Assembly: GCA_022828595.1 (NCBI GenBank) | Contig: JAKGHH010000006.1 | Span: 10,974,633 to 11,038,632, forward strand | Reading direction: 5' to 3' | Source of the DNA: Nelumbo lutea | Lineage: Eukaryota > Streptophyta > Magnoliopsida > Proteales > Nelumbonaceae | DNA: 64,000 bases | In this document: positions 1 through 11,934 of the stretch, in pieces | Layout of the letters: every line of letters starts with the position of its first letter | How positions within the stretch are numbered: position 1 is the first letter of the stretch | Notes under the pieces: generated by a model | Database searches by the model: none | Seen by the model: the letters and a program-made list of their open reading frames with translations, nothing else | What the model was told of the DNA's origin: nothing | Program-made: the position numbers and the translations under genes

Positions 1-930
1 CAACTAGCTTAAAGTAACTCGACTTGGTCAAGGAACAACTTACGGTTTTCAAGAATTTGATCAGTGTTGAGATCAACGTCAAGGAATTCTTGCTAAGGTC
101 AGGCTGATTGAGGCTTGGTTGAGTCAAGCAAAGTTAGGTATGAACATACCTCGAGTTGACCAAACATGTGCTCTTACTAATGTTTGCTTTACTTGATGTA
201 AATATAGTTGCTCATCGTAGGCTGCTCGAGCAAGTGAGGAAGAAGTATGATGAGATAAAGACAATACAAGTGGTGATCCCCTCGGTATTCACCAAGGTAG
301 TCACTAAGGAATACATCAAGATCCCAAGCGACAACTAGGTCAAGACGGGGACCTCCGAGGTGGATCCTTGGGCACTGGAAAAGAGGTCATTTGTGCTAGA
401 ATGGCATACCCCTATCATTGATATTTACTCCATGAGGAATAATCAAGTGCCCAAGGCATTGTCCCGAGGTGGACTGGGAGGAGGTCAAGTTTTAATCTAC
501 TGAGGTTCTTTAACCCCATGCCTACATGAAGACACTTGAGGTCAGTATACTTTCCTTGTACCTACGTTGTTCGATTCATTTTTCCTTGTCGTCCTAAGTG
601 ATCTTCTCTTGCAAGGCACCTTTGCTGTGAATGTGATCTATGGTTGCTTTGCCCAGATGTTGGTCAAGGAAAAGGTGGAGAACAAAGGGTTGAAGACTAA
701 GACAGAGGTGAAGGCCCGTAAGGTCAAGAACAAAAGCCTAAAGGCTAAGGTGAAGGCGACCATGAAAAGGGCTCAAGTGGTAGAGGAGAAAGCTAGAAAG
801 GTTGAGCAAAAGGCTTTCAAGCTCGAAACTTGATTGTATAAGGAAGGGGTTCATGCATCGAAAGACCATCAAGATGCCTTGAACAAGTATGGGGTGATCA
901 CCTACATAGAACAGGTTTTTTGATATACGA
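1..930 (+). mobile_element. Decayed gag-like retroelement remnant, lysine-rich coiled coil
   Basis: No intact gene. Short open stretches on the plus strand are separated by stops. The one at 567-833 ends in a Lys/Glu/Val-rich segment (residues about 32-88, repeated K-V-K and E-K-A-R-K-V patterns) that would form a coiled coil, as seen downstream of the gag-like domain in plant gypsy 'putative transposon protein' ORFs. A matching N-terminal piece of that kind of ORF lies at 3975-4570. The link between the two is inference; no catalytic motif is visible here. Confidence 0.3.
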
Positions 931-932
931 GT

Positions 933-1860
933 GTCAGTACCCAATTTTTGCTCGGTCCGTCGCATGAACCTCCAATTTATCCCAAACACCCAATCAGACC
1001 CTCTCAATCTCTCTGAAACACCCAAAAACCCAAAGCCCCTAAATCCATTGTTAAATTCATTCGATACCAATCTGATGGCCCTAATCAACCCCTGTCTACA
1101 CTTTTACCCTCAAATTAGATACCACCATCAAACTTAAGACCTCTCAAAATACCTAGCGATAAAATTTCAGCTCAATATTCTTCCATTTATCCATTCATCA
1201 AGCGAAGATTCCATTATGATGCCTACGTTAGCCTAAACACTCAAAACCTAGATTCCATTGATCTTAACACATCCGAACCGATCAAACCACACCATTAAAC
1301 TCTGTATACATTAAAACACCTGCCCATTAAATTTCAACCCCAAATTCCCCCATTTGCTCTTCCATCAAACTAAGATTCCATTTTAAATCATCCCATTAAC
1401 CCAAATTCCTATGATCTTAACTCTCCAAGACTAATCAGACATCATCATCAGATCCCGAGCATCTCCAAATACCCATCTTAAATTTTCAGCCCAAAACACC
1501 TTTGTTTACCCCTTCATTGCACCAAGGTTTTGTTTCAATATTCCAATGACCGAATCAAACTCTTTCAAATCTGCATGATCCAGGCCCATTTGGCCCAATC
1601 TGACCCCATCAATCAAATTGGAATGTCCAAAAACCTCACCCTACCAAACTTCAGTCAAAACTACCCCCACTTACATATCCATCTAAAAAGATTTTATTTC
1701 GGCTAATCTTATTGGCCCACATACACAAAACCACTCTCTGTGGTCAAGGCCACCTCAACTCTCTGATATTTGACCCAGAAATCCCCACCATTAAACCAAA
1801 AAACTGATTTGACCCAACTTTTCAAAATTACCAAAATGCCCATGAATGACCTGGTTGGAT
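933..1860 (+). repeat. Long LTR-like repeat family, plus-strand partial copy
   Basis: The copy begins TGTCAGTACCCAATTTTTG at 933 and continues as C/A-rich sequence with recurring phrases such as 'catcaaactaagattcc' and 'ccaaattcccccat'. It is the reverse-complement relative of 10740-11929, which ends GCAAAAATTGGGTGCTAAC on the plus strand, and resembles 13869-14480. I could not find the other end of the family (the GGTGGCGACTCC segment), so this copy looks truncated near 1860. Confidence 0.5.
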
Positions 1861-1873
1861 CGGAAACCTCCAC

Positions 1874-1903
1874 CTCTTCTTCTTCTTCTTCTTCTTCTTC
1901 TTC
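1874..1903. repeat. (TTC)n microsatellite
   Basis: About ten TTC/TCT units in a row. Confidence 0.9.
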
Positions 1904-2819
1904 AAACCTTTCTGTTCTTCCTGATTGTCATTGCGACTCACAACATCAGCGATCTACTCACTACCTCATTCTCCCCATTTTCTATCCCTATCTCTTTTCC
2001 CTCTTTCGTCCCTTTCTCCCTGCCACCAAACTAAATCACCAATCGACCGAAGGCAAAAAAAGTTATTATTCATCTTCCCTAACCTCATGACACCCGAACA
2101 GCGGCGGTGGCAATCCCCCTTCTCTCCGAGAAGTCTTCACAGTTGCGGCAACCTCCCTGCCATTATCTCATTTTCTTCCTTTTCCCTCTCTCTGTTCTCC
2201 TAGGCGACTTCGAATATAACTAGCAATGATGATGAACCCTCTCTTCCATAGCCGAGGTGACGGCACCATCACCTCTCCCTTGCTGATCAAATAGAGTTGA
2301 TCAGGGGGATTATCATCGGAGCTCTCATCTTCAGTCAACTGGTGAAATCCATTTTCGAATTCATTTAGTCTCTCCTAACCTCTTGGTAGTTCTCCCAAGA
2401 GACCAGCATTGCTAGAAGGCAAGTGATCTATGACTGAGAGTGGACGAAGTCTCCCCTATACCAACAATCAAATCCAGGCCAATCTAGCTCAAACCAACCC
2501 AACTGGACCCCTACATCTTGTATGCTCGTCATTCGAATTGGAAATAATATGCAGTCATGATCAGCGACTTCCAACGTTTTGCCTCCACCGATCTACATAT
2601 AACCATCCATGAGGGTTACTACTATTCAAGTGCTAAGAATCTGAGATTACAACAAACGAAAACCTCCATTGTTTCAACCATTCAGTCTTAGGCCATATAT
2701 CTCATTAGGAGAGATCTATCCTCATAGCATTCTTTTTTATTTTATTTTTATTTTTTGTTCTTTTCTTTCATTTTTTCCACTATTTTGTTGCATTACTTGC
2801 CCTTTTTGCTATGGTTTAA
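1904..2819. other. Non-coding stretch, no feature recognised
   Basis: Pyrimidine-rich sequence and a T-rich tract near 2728-2790. No supported gene. Confidence 0.5.
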
Positions 2820-3960
2820 ATAGGATTAAGGGGGAGGAAGAGAATTGATGGAACTTGCAGTTCTTGTAAGTTATCGACGTCTTCCTAACCCGTCATAGTT
2901 AGCTCTAGGTATTGATGGATGGGTGGATTGGTTTGTGTTGCTGCCAAAGATGGGGCCGAGGGAAACAAGGTAACTTCACTGATCTTCAAGGCCGATGGGT
3001 CCAACATGTGAGCAGGAGAAGAGAACACACCAGAGGCCCCAGGTGTAATCCCAGGGGCAGAGACTCCGACGGCCAAGTTAGTCAGGTGCTAAAGAGGGGA
3101 TGGACCAAGCTTGAGATGACGATTCAAAGCTTAGTCTTTAAAAGCTCAGAAGAGGTCTCTCAAGATTATGAATGCAAGAGAGCAAGAGTGAGCAAGATCA
3201 GTTTACCTTGAGCTGGGCACCCCCTTCTATAGTTAACCTTGCCATGGAGTCATTAGAGGCATTTAGATATGGACAGCCAGGATCCCATCCGGTTGATGCC
3301 ATGTGCATCCACATCACTTGCCCCCCACTCACAAGGTCATAGTGGCCGAGGTCAAGTGGCACACTAAGCAGAGACCACGGCCTCGACCAAAGAGAGTATT
3401 GCATTGCTTCTTGGAGACGTCGGATAGCACATTGGATAGAGACCTTAGCTTCGGTCAAAATGTGCTTCATGCAGTGGTGTGGAGGAATCAGCCTCGATTG
3501 TTGAGGGCTCTTCTTGGAAACTGTGTCCAACACGAGTGTGAGGCGTCCGCACTTATTGGTCATGCTCCATACGAATGTTGTTGTCATCCAGTGTGGATCC
3601 ATATGTGGAACAGGCATCGGTGATGACCGGCTGTGACTATGCATGAGACAGTGCGCTGGGTCACCCAGTTTGGGTCGCTCCTAACCCAGGGTTGACAGGC
3701 GAACCGATTACTCACCCGGCATCATTTCGTCTCCCCAAGGTCGATGCCATGTATAATGCATCAGTTCAGGCTGTCAAGTCGACGATGTCACGGCCGTTGG
3801 ATCAAAGCAGTCTGATCCGTACATTTTCCTTTAAATAGGGTTGATGGTTAAGGCAATCCCCGCCATTCGCTCGATTCCGCTTGTGATCCCAAAGACCTCA
3901 ACCACCAACCAACCGATCCCTTAAGCCTCTTCTTCATACTCAGACATTAGTTAAAGGATT
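2820..3960 (+). other. Possible LTR/leader upstream of a gag-like relic
   Basis: No recognised coding region. A TATA-like element (tttaaataggg, 3830-3840) lies about 130 bases before the methionine of the gag-like frame at 3975, as expected for an LTR promoter and leader. A minus-strand frame at 3198-3644 is open for 148 codons but resembles nothing I know. LTR ends were not found, so the assignment is tentative. Confidence 0.3.
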
Positions 3961-3974
3961 GTTGTCTTCGAATC

Positions 3975-4570
3975 ATGTCGTATTCAGACTCTAGACCTGA
4001 GTGTTACGAACTCCCCTACTCGAGTGACACCAATAGTCCCTCTTCCACTTTATCTAGTAGTAGGAGTACTAGTAATGAATTCGAGAGCTCCCCTCGGGCG
4101 CCTAGTGTCCAAGTTCTGAAGGAGATGACCGCCCCCAAAGGAGTCAAGCATGACTGTCGAGCAAGGATTCCCATAATAAAAGTACTGGCTCCACGAGGCT
4201 AAGGGCCAACGCCACAGGGGATGCCCCAATGCATCCTAAAGTGTTAGAGCTAAAGGAAGCTGGAGATCCTACTCCTGAGGAGCTTGCCAAGGCTTGACGC
4301 TAATGTGTTTCCCATGCTCTGACCTAAATAGTGAGCTCTACAAGAGCAAGTAAGAGCTCTTTCCGAATTGTACCATATAACCAGGGACTATAGGGTTAGA
4401 ATCCCGAGTGTCGGTGACCAACCGTGGTGGCCAGTCGAGGGGAAGGTGTGTCAATCAACTTGCTCCGAACACCCATAGTTGTTGTACCGGTGAACTTAGA
4501 CATCTTTCGAGGTTTATTCACCTTGAGGAGGCATTCCGTCGGGGACGGTTTGTGGTAACTCCATTTTGCT
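3975..4570 (+). pseudogene. Gypsy-type 'putative plant transposon protein' (gag-like) N-terminus, broken
   Basis: The frame starts at 3975 with a Ser-rich leader (MSYSDSRPECYELPYSSD) and runs 75 codons. Further pieces in other frames read YRVRIPSVGDQ (about 4380-4425) and EEAFRRGRFVVTPFC (about 4526-4570). These resemble the conserved 'yrvriP..gdr..' and 'yEeafraGLRfPltpF' blocks of the plant gypsy gag/transposase-like domain (Transposase_28 type). Stops and frameshifts separate the blocks. The frame is cut at about 4565, exactly where a repeat shared with 10074-10430 begins. Confidence 0.45.
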
Positions 4571-4965
4571 TTTTCCTTCTTATGATGACTATAAACTAAC
4601 GCAGTCATGATCCACCCATAGAATGATGCAGTCTCATAAGGCATAGGATTAGTTTAAAAAAAACTAGAGCCTTCAATAATATTTTTGTTCTTTCTTTTTT
4701 TTTTTTTTGGTTTAGAAAAATAACATTCATTTATTAAATCTTAAATGGATGATACATTGATAGATATTTGTAGATGTATGACATTTCTCACAATTAGATA
4801 CATGCTCCCCCCCCCCCTTAGTAATTACTATGAATTGAAGCTTTCAAAAAAGTTATGGGCTCAAAGACATCTTGAATTTTTAATGTTTTGAATAATATGA
4901 TTTTGTTTTTAAAATGATAAATTAAGAAATATCGTCACATGCAATGCGTATGCACATTTACTAGT
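4561..4965 (+). repeat. Helitron-like 3' end repeat, copy 1
   Basis: This is a direct repeat of 10074-10430: both share ccttcttatga, cgcagtcatgatccac, the T-run before ggtttagaaaaata, and aagaaatatcgtcacatgca. Both finish ACATTTACTAGT or GCATTTACTAGT (here 4961-4965), the CTRRT ending of Helitrons. In copy 2 the preceding bases form a perfect 6-base-pair stem (CACATG/CATGTG); here the stem has decayed. No Rep/helicase gene is present, so it would be non-autonomous. A run of C is at 4807-4817. Confidence 0.5.
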
Positions 4966-6411
4966 ATATATAAATGTATAAATATATATAAGATTTTATA
5001 CTTTTCTAATAAATTTTGTTTGTAGGGATACAATTATATCATGGTCCCTTCCACATAACAGATTTATTTTATCCTTGTAATTGGAAGAGAGTTAGAGAGG
5101 GAAAATAAAGAGAAAACCCTTCTTGATCGACCCTTTCAAGTCTCAAGCTCTCACCTCTCACAGAGTAACAAACGACGATCAATGGTCTGAACATTCAAGC
5201 TCTGACCTCTCACAACCACTTAGTTTCAACTCTCACCTTATTCGGTTGAAGACGAGACAAAGATGGTCGTCAACATTTGACAACCAACGGCACTCATTCT
5301 GTTCCTAATCTGGGTCTTTCTTTCTATGGCTGGGACTTGGAACTAGAAGTTGAAAGGACCTCGATTTGATTCTTCTTCTTCTTCTTCTTTTGTTCTTGTT
5401 TGGGGTTCTTTCTATAATTGAAACTTGAAAGGACTAATTTGCATTTGGCTCACATCAACTCCTCTATAATGCTAAGGACCACCACCCCAATTAAGGGTGG
5501 AAAAACAAAGCCTCATGTTCAATGTAACATCCCAAATGGCCACTTTAGTTTTCATTTTTTATTTTGTTTTCAATTTTAATGTTTCAATTCATGCTCACTT
5601 CTGTGGCTGCCTACTTTTGAGTTGGGTTCAATTAATTACCCTTTTACATTCAGTAACAGTAAAACCATAACCCTAAAATTCTATTGATTCATTAGTAAGT
5701 CTTTGTCGTATCTAAATAGAATAATTTCAAATGCCCTATCGACTTTGATGATGAAGAGTTGTAGAATAATGTATTTAAAATTGGGTGTGAATTTCATGGA
5801 ATAAATAGTGGTTATGGTTTCTTGACAAAGTAAAAGATCATAGGAGGTTCGAAAAGAAATGTAAAAGAAATCAAAGATAGTGATATAGCCTATCTTGAAA
5901 CTACAAAGTTTGTAAGAATTGTTCCAAAGGAGTTATCTATGTCATAGATAAGATCATACAGGCAGGTTTGCAACCAGATTTTTCCTAGATTCTTCGTTTA
6001 TGTGAAGCACATAAACTAAAGGAGCCAAGAAATGTATGGGTGTTATTGGAAAGTTATATACATTAAGAGAGATTAACGTATCACATAATTTTACATGGAA
6101 AAATAAAAAAATAGAATTAAAAGTATGTTAGATGTTGCATTGTTGTATTACTTTTTTTTTTTTTTTTTTTGTGTTTTGACGTCTATTATAGGAGGAAATA
6201 TGGAAGTTTATAATTTGTCCATTGATTGTAATATCCATCACCTCCCAAATGTTTGTGTTCCTTAGTGTAGAGAAATTTGGACACATAAATATATGCTTAC
6301 CATGACTTGTATATGTACATATGTACACATAAAAGCACACATCACTACGAAAATTCCATGCTTAACATGCATTCATTTCTTCCTTTCCAAATACTCAAGC
6401 TGCTTATTGGA
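4966..6411. other. AT-rich stretch, no gene recognised
   Basis: Contains a short (TTC)n tract near 5370-5390 and a T-run at 6151-6170. No coding similarity seen on either strand. Confidence 0.5.
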
Positions 6412-6616
6412 TAATGAGGAATTTTGGCTTTGGTGATAAATGGTGTAAATGGATCCTATGGTACATTAGGACTTGCCATTACTTTTGATAAAAACCATGC
6501 AATTGCCTAATAAGTAACTTGGGCAATTGGGGTTTTTTCTTGAGGTAATGAGGAATTTTGGTTTCGGTGACAAATGGTGTAAATGGATCTTATGGTGTAT
6601 TAGGACTTTCCATTAC
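6412..6616 (+). repeat. 134-bp-offset partial duplication inside LINE-A
   Basis: 6412-6483 and 6546-6616 are near-identical and in the same orientation; each encodes MRNFGFGDKWCKWI and the following residues. A 62-base spacer separates them. Confidence 0.85.
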
Positions 6617-6895
6617 TCAATTTTATTGAATAGATCATCATTTTCCTATGCTAAAAGGTTCTAGATAAGAATATCCCCTTTCTCCTTTTCTTTTCACATT
6701 GATTGTTGATATGTTTGGAAGACTTGTGACAAGGGCTGATAAGAGGAATATGGTGAGGGGTTGGAGAGTAGGTATGAATGAGCTGCCAATTACCCACTTA
6801 CAATTTGTTGATGACACTATTTTATTCTGTGAAGGTAGAAATCTTGGGCGGGTAAGGAATTTGAAGATGTTGATACAAGTTTTTGAGAGGTTAGA

Positions 6896-6900
6896 AAATG
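6896..6900. repeat. Target site duplication AAATG (left)
   Basis: AAATG at 6896-6900 is repeated at 11930-11934 on the two sides of the insertion. Removing one copy and the insert restores the LINE reading (FERLE to MSNLKIN) apart from a one-base slip. Confidence 0.7.
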
Positions 6901-8849
6901 ACTCACTTGGGCTAGATTTGGAGTCGCCAGCCATCAATTACAGAAATGGAGGTGATGGGACCTCTGAGAATGATTTTCAAAATCATTTTTTTAATAGTGA
7001 CTCCAACAGCCCGAGGCACCGACTAAACCAATCTGGGTAAGTCTCAGATGGGAGAGGGAAGGGGTTAGGCACCCCCCTCCCGGGTCCAATAGGTGGGGTC
7101 CACACAGGGTTCAAAGCAATCATAGGCATAAAAAGCACAATTAATTATTCAACCCAATAGGATAATAATCATTAAAGACATCAAACTATAAAAGAAATGC
7201 ACATAAAAGAAAATATTAACTATTTTTTACTTATTTATTTATTTATTCATTATCTTTCCTTTTTAATTAATTTTATTATTATTATTATTGTTTTGTTATT
7301 TTCTTATGAAACCCTATTTGTTAATTTATTTATCAATAATTTATTGGATCTATCACTTATTTAACCTATTCTATCATTCTTTTATTTGTTTCTTTCTATT
7401 TTTTTATTTTTTTATTTTTTTATTTTCTTCTTTTTTTAATCAGAATTCTATTTGATATCGCGTTTTCCCCTTTTTTTTCCTTTTTTTCTTTTTTTCTAAT
7501 TCCCTTCGTAATTTCAATCCAAACCAGAAACCTACATCCTCCATCAACTCAAAAGGGTGTTCCCTTCCATACTCATAGGCCAATCCCCTTTTGGATGTAA
7601 GGGGGCCTGAGCAAAATGGTGGAAGATTGCTCCCTCACCCCTTTTTTATCACAACCCTCACCTTTGGACTCAGTGGAATGGTCTAATGAGAGAGGAAGTT
7701 CAAACCTCTCGGACCGTTGGAGAATGCTTAAACTGATATTAAACTGAAAGACCATTCTTGCTCTATCATCTCCTCGTAGATCATCCCTACTTTTCCCTTT
7801 TAGTTTTTTCTTATATATATTTATCTTTGTGAGTATTTAAAATAGCAGAAGTAAATAAGACAAGATATACATATCAACGATTAACGAAACAAATCAGATA
7901 ATCCTCATGAGCATACTAGATAAAGCAATTGATGAACTATTGAAATAGGGTGGAAGACACATGTATGTGAATATCTGAAACCTATTAACCCTTTCAAACA
8001 CAGTCTAATCTAAATCAATAGAAAGAAAAACACAACTATTTGATATACTCACAATGGACTCTTGTAAACATTCGACCCAAGTCAAAAGAGGGAACAAGGC
8101 ACAGATCACTATAACAGAATTGGGTTGGGTCTGAGAACCCAAAAGAATTGGTTTCACCAATTCCATTGGATCTCTCCCCTTCCCTCAAATCCCGATCACA
8201 CTACAGTCAAGCTCCAAGACTATTAACATAGAGGGACAAAAGTAGAAGAGATGAATAATAAAAATAAAATGAGACACAGGGGAAGAAAAATGAAGTTTAC
8301 TTTATTCAGTTTTGGCCTAAGCTCATTGCTACAATAGGGGGAACTGAAACATTCTTTCACATGTAACTTTCTTCCTTGATCGACCGAAGGTGACTGATGC
8401 TTGCAGCCAGAAGTCATCGATTCCTCTAGATTGACGTAATTGGGGATTTTCAGCTAGATCCTTCTCCAACTGTGGCTTATGATGGGTATTCAGTGTGATG
8501 AAGCACTGGCACATGGTATCCAGTGAAGAAGACGGAAAATAGGGGACCTGCAATCAACTTTGGGGCATCGCAAGGGATGAGGAAGAAAGACATGAGATGG
8601 AGAATGAAGGGAGAAGAGAGAGGTGGAGAGGAAAGAGGAATGAATGTCATCGCTGCTACGACTTGCAGCGGCGGTTCGTGGAAACGACGGTGATAGAGGA
8701 GGGGAGGCGGTGATCTATAGAATGGAGGGAAAACTACGTGTGATGGATAGAAGAGATAAGAATAGCGGAGAGAAAGAGAAGAATGAGCAAGAATGATGAC
8801 AAAAGAATGTCACTATTGTTGGCTTTAGTTGCAGTGGCGGGTGGAAAGT

Positions 8850-9083
8850 CGAACAAGGATGACGATAAGGAGAAGGACGCAGGGAGAGAAGGGGTGAAAG
8901 GGAGAAAGAGAGAAAGAAGGATGGAAAGAGATAAAATACGAGTTAAGAGGATATTTGAGAGAAAACATGCCGTCGTCGTCAGTGCTATTCTCGTCGGGAG
9001 GAAGAAGACGGTGAATAGTAAAATTTCTCACCCCCCCTTTCGAATTCCAAAAAAAGAAGAAGAAGAAGGAGAGAGAGAGAAGT
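8850..9083. repeat. Direct repeat, copy 1
   Basis: Similar in the same orientation to 10450-10680: shared segments include gataaggagaagga, gggagagaaggggtga, agagaaagaagga, and gtgaatagtaaaatttctc followed by a C-run. Purine-rich, non-coding. Confidence 0.8.
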
Positions 9084-10073
9084 AGAGAGGGATGGCCAAA
9101 AGAGAATCGGAGATGGAGCGGGTCACCGTCAAGGTTGAAAGTGTCTGAAACGTAAAGTATATCAGAAAGGTAATTTTAAGAAACGTATCAGACACATTTT
9201 GGAAACGTATAAAAGCAGCCAAAAAAACCTTAAAAAATATGAAGAACAAGAAAAATAAGTTTTATGTGATTATAACTAACTTATTTAAACATAAAACCAT
9301 TCTTTAATGATTTGTATAAAGTATCAGGATATAATTAGTAACTGTTGAAAAATAATAGAGGAACTAAAATGTATGTGTGTGCACTAATATTTATTATATA
9401 TAGATTTCGATCATATTTATTATGTATACAAGTTAATATATACCTTAATTTTTAATAAATAAATATGATTTGTATTCATCTTATTATTATATAAATATTA
9501 ATAATCAAATTTTAGCATTTGTTATAAAATATCCACCAAGGCACTTTAAGTATAGAAAACATGTTGTAATGATAAGCAATTAAGGTTGGCATAGTGGTAA
9601 ATTAATAATTGTTGTAAGGGAATAACATAGGTTCAAAACTTGTTACCTTCAGTTTGTGATTTTTAACAAGTTATTTGACTTAAATAACATTTAATGATGT
9701 ATTAAATGTTGTAATTAAAGGTAACTCAAATGAGCATTTGATTAAATAATACTAACATTTAATGACGTCTCAAATTTAAGGGCTTAATTAAATTTGATAT
9801 TAATGAGAGAGAGAGAGAGAGAAGAGATGAATTAAATTTAAATTTAAAAAAGAGAGGAAAATTAAATTCGACTCATACATAATGTGTACCAGCCCATTTA
9901 TTGTATCAGCAAATACATACCCAAAACAAATAAAACACAATAAAAAAAGCTTACAAAATAGTTGAATATGTATTTCCTTTTATAGGGTTCGTGGGAAAGT
10001 TGCTCCTCTCTGGTTCTCTCATATTTCCATACGTATTAAACATATCAAAGTATGCCCTTAATATTGATAACCA
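9084..10073. other. AT-rich stretch between the direct repeats, no gene recognised
   Basis: Includes a short (GA)n tract at about 9805-9822. Nothing coding was recognised. Confidence 0.4.
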
Positions 10074-10430
10074 CCATTTTGTTTTTTCCTTCTTATGATT
10101 TATAAATTAACGCAGTCATGATCCACACATAGAATGATGTAATCTCATAAGACATACAATTAGTTTAAAAAAAGCTAGAGCCTTCGATAATATTTTTGTT
10201 CTTTCATTTTTTTTGGTTTAGAAAAATACATTCATTTATTAAATCTTAAATGGATGATATATATGTAGATGTATGACATCTCTCTCTCTCTACCATTAGT
10301 AAATACTATGAATTAAAGCTTTCAATCAAAGACGTCTTGAATTTTAATGTTTTGAATTAATATGATTTTGTTTTTAAAATGATAAATTAAGAAATATCGT
10401 CACATGCAACACATGTGCGCATTTACTAGT
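10074..10430 (+). repeat. Helitron-like 3' end repeat, copy 2
   Basis: Second copy of the 4561-4965 repeat. It ends with the hairpin CACATG-caaca-CATGTG followed by cgcatttaCTAGT (10426-10430), the hairpin-plus-CTRRT layout of Helitron 3' ends. It is followed by (AT)n. The 5' boundary is where similarity to copy 1 stops, and does not show a clear 5'-TC terminus. Confidence 0.55.
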
Positions 10431-10449
10431 ATATATATATATATATAAT

Positions 10450-10657
10450 AAAGTCGAATAAGAATGCCGGTAAGGAGAAGGAAGCAAGGAGAGAAGGGGT
10501 GAAAAGGAGAAAGAGAGAAAGAGAGAAAGAAGGAAGGAAAGAGATAGAATACTTGAGAGGAGATTGGAGAGAAAACTTATTGTCGTTGTTACCGTTGTTC
10601 TCGTCAAGATAAAGATGGTGAATAGTAAAATTTCTCCCCCCTTTTGAATTCCAAAAG

Positions 10658-10680
<23 letters not shown>
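10450..10680. repeat. Direct repeat, copy 2
   Basis: Partner of 8850-9083, slightly diverged; it continues into a (GA)n tract at 10654-10702. Confidence 0.8.
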
Positions 10681-10701
<21 letters not shown>

Positions 10702-11929
10702 TGAAGGGGGTCGTCGTAATAAAAAAGGAGATGAACAGTACCCTTTTTTCTTAATCTGAAACTTAGGTTTGTATTTATAATAGGGATAACGGCAATTTTG
10801 TAATTTTGGGGATTCTGAGGGGTATTTTGTAATTTTGAGAAAATTGAGTCAAACTAGGTCTAAGAGGGTCAAATCAGGATTTTGGTTCAATGGTGGGGAT
10901 TTTTGGGTCAAAAAATGGAGGGTTGAGATGGGTCTGATCGCAAAGAGTGGTTTTGTGTATGCAAACCAATAAGATTGGCCAAAACGGAATTTTTCCCTGA
11001 GTCGGTAAATTGGGGTAGTTTTGGTTGAAACCTCACAAGGTAGGGTCTTTGAACATTCTGAGTTGACCGGTAGGGTTTGATCGGCTTAACTGGGCCCAGC
11101 TCAAGCTGATCTAGAGGGATAATGGTTCGATCATTATAGGGCTTTGAAATGGAATCTTGGTACGATGAAGGGGAAATAAAGGAAGTTTTGGTGAAACTAC
11201 ACAAGGTAGGGTTTTTGGACAATCTGAGGTGATTGGTAAGGTTAGATTGGGCTATCTGGACCCGGATCGAAAGGATTTAGAATCTGGTCAATTCGGAGTC
11301 TCAAAACGGAATCTAAGTGCAATAGAGGGGTAAACATAGGTGTTTTGAGCTGAAATTTTATAGGTGGGTATTTGGAGGTGTCCAATATCTAATGGGTATG
11401 TCTGATTAGTATTGGAGGGTCAAGATCATAGGAATTTGGGCCAATACGATGTTTTAAAATGGAATCTTGGTTTGATGGAAGAGTAAATGGGAGAGTCTGG
11501 GGTTAAAACTTTATAGGTAGGTGTTTTGGTGTATTAAAAGTTTAATGGTGTGGTTTGATCAGTTTGGATGTGTTAATATCAAGGGAATTTGGGTTCCGAG
11601 TGTTTAAACTAATAAAAGGCATCAGAATGGAATCTTTGCTTGATAAAGGAGTGAACCGAGGAATCTTGAGATGAAATTTTATGGGTACGTATTTTGAGAG
11701 GTCTTGAGTCTAATGGTGGTGCCTGATCTGAGGGTAAAAGTGTATACAAGGGTTGATCGAGGCCATCGGATTGGTATCAGGTAGGTTTAACGGTGGATCC
11801 AAGGGCTCTCAGGGTAAAATTCAGGTTTCTTGGGTTTTTAGGTATTTTAGAAGGATCAGAAGGGTCTGATCAGGAATTTGGAATGAATTTGGATTTAGGC
11901 AGTGAATTAAGCAAAAATTGGGTGCTAAC

Positions 11930-11934
11930 AAATG
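11930..11934. repeat. Target site duplication AAATG (right)
   Basis: Partner of 6896-6900. Confidence 0.7.

Larger units (their letters stand above)
6412..6900 (+). pseudogene. LINE-A reverse transcriptase, 5' part (before first insertion)
   Basis: L1-type non-LTR reverse transcriptase. The reading includes NFGFGDKWCKWI (fingers region, present twice, see duplication), a decayed R-Q-G-D followed by PLSPFLF from about 6674, and LQFVDDTILF at about 6799-6828, the F-x-DD catalytic block. It stops in FERLE at 6881-6900 and resumes at 11935 with MSNLKINFYKS, the block that normally follows in plant L1 proteins. The split is caused by a 5.0 kb LTR-like insertion. Several stops and frameshifts show it is dead. 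The 5' end is truncated or unrecognisable before 6412. Confidence 0.8.
6901..11929 (-). mobile_element. Long LTR-like repeat inserted in LINE-A, minus orientation, itself interrupted
   Basis: Read on the minus strand it begins GTTAGCACCCAATTTTTGC at 11929. It has a TATA box (TATAAATA) near 10772-10779 and ends with GGTGCCTAACCCCTTCCC at about 7050-7070 and GGCGACTCC at 6920-6928, 20-odd bases before the AAATG target duplication. GGTGCCTAACACCTTCCC and TGGCGACTCC are known from the 5' part of plant Ty3/gypsy elements (Tat/Ogre type), where TGGCGACTCC resembles a tRNA-Arg primer site. No gag or pol is present. The stretch 8600-10700 holds a direct duplication and a Helitron-like end, so later insertions have enlarged it. 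The lineage is inference. Confidence 0.65.

Noticed and set aside
738..1088. 116-codon minus-strand open frame
   Set aside because: It crosses the start of the LTR-like repeat at 933, so it joins two unrelated sequences.
3198..3644. 148-codon minus-strand open frame
   Set aside because: No recognisable domain, biased composition, and it lies in a region that looks like a retroelement LTR or leader; likely chance.
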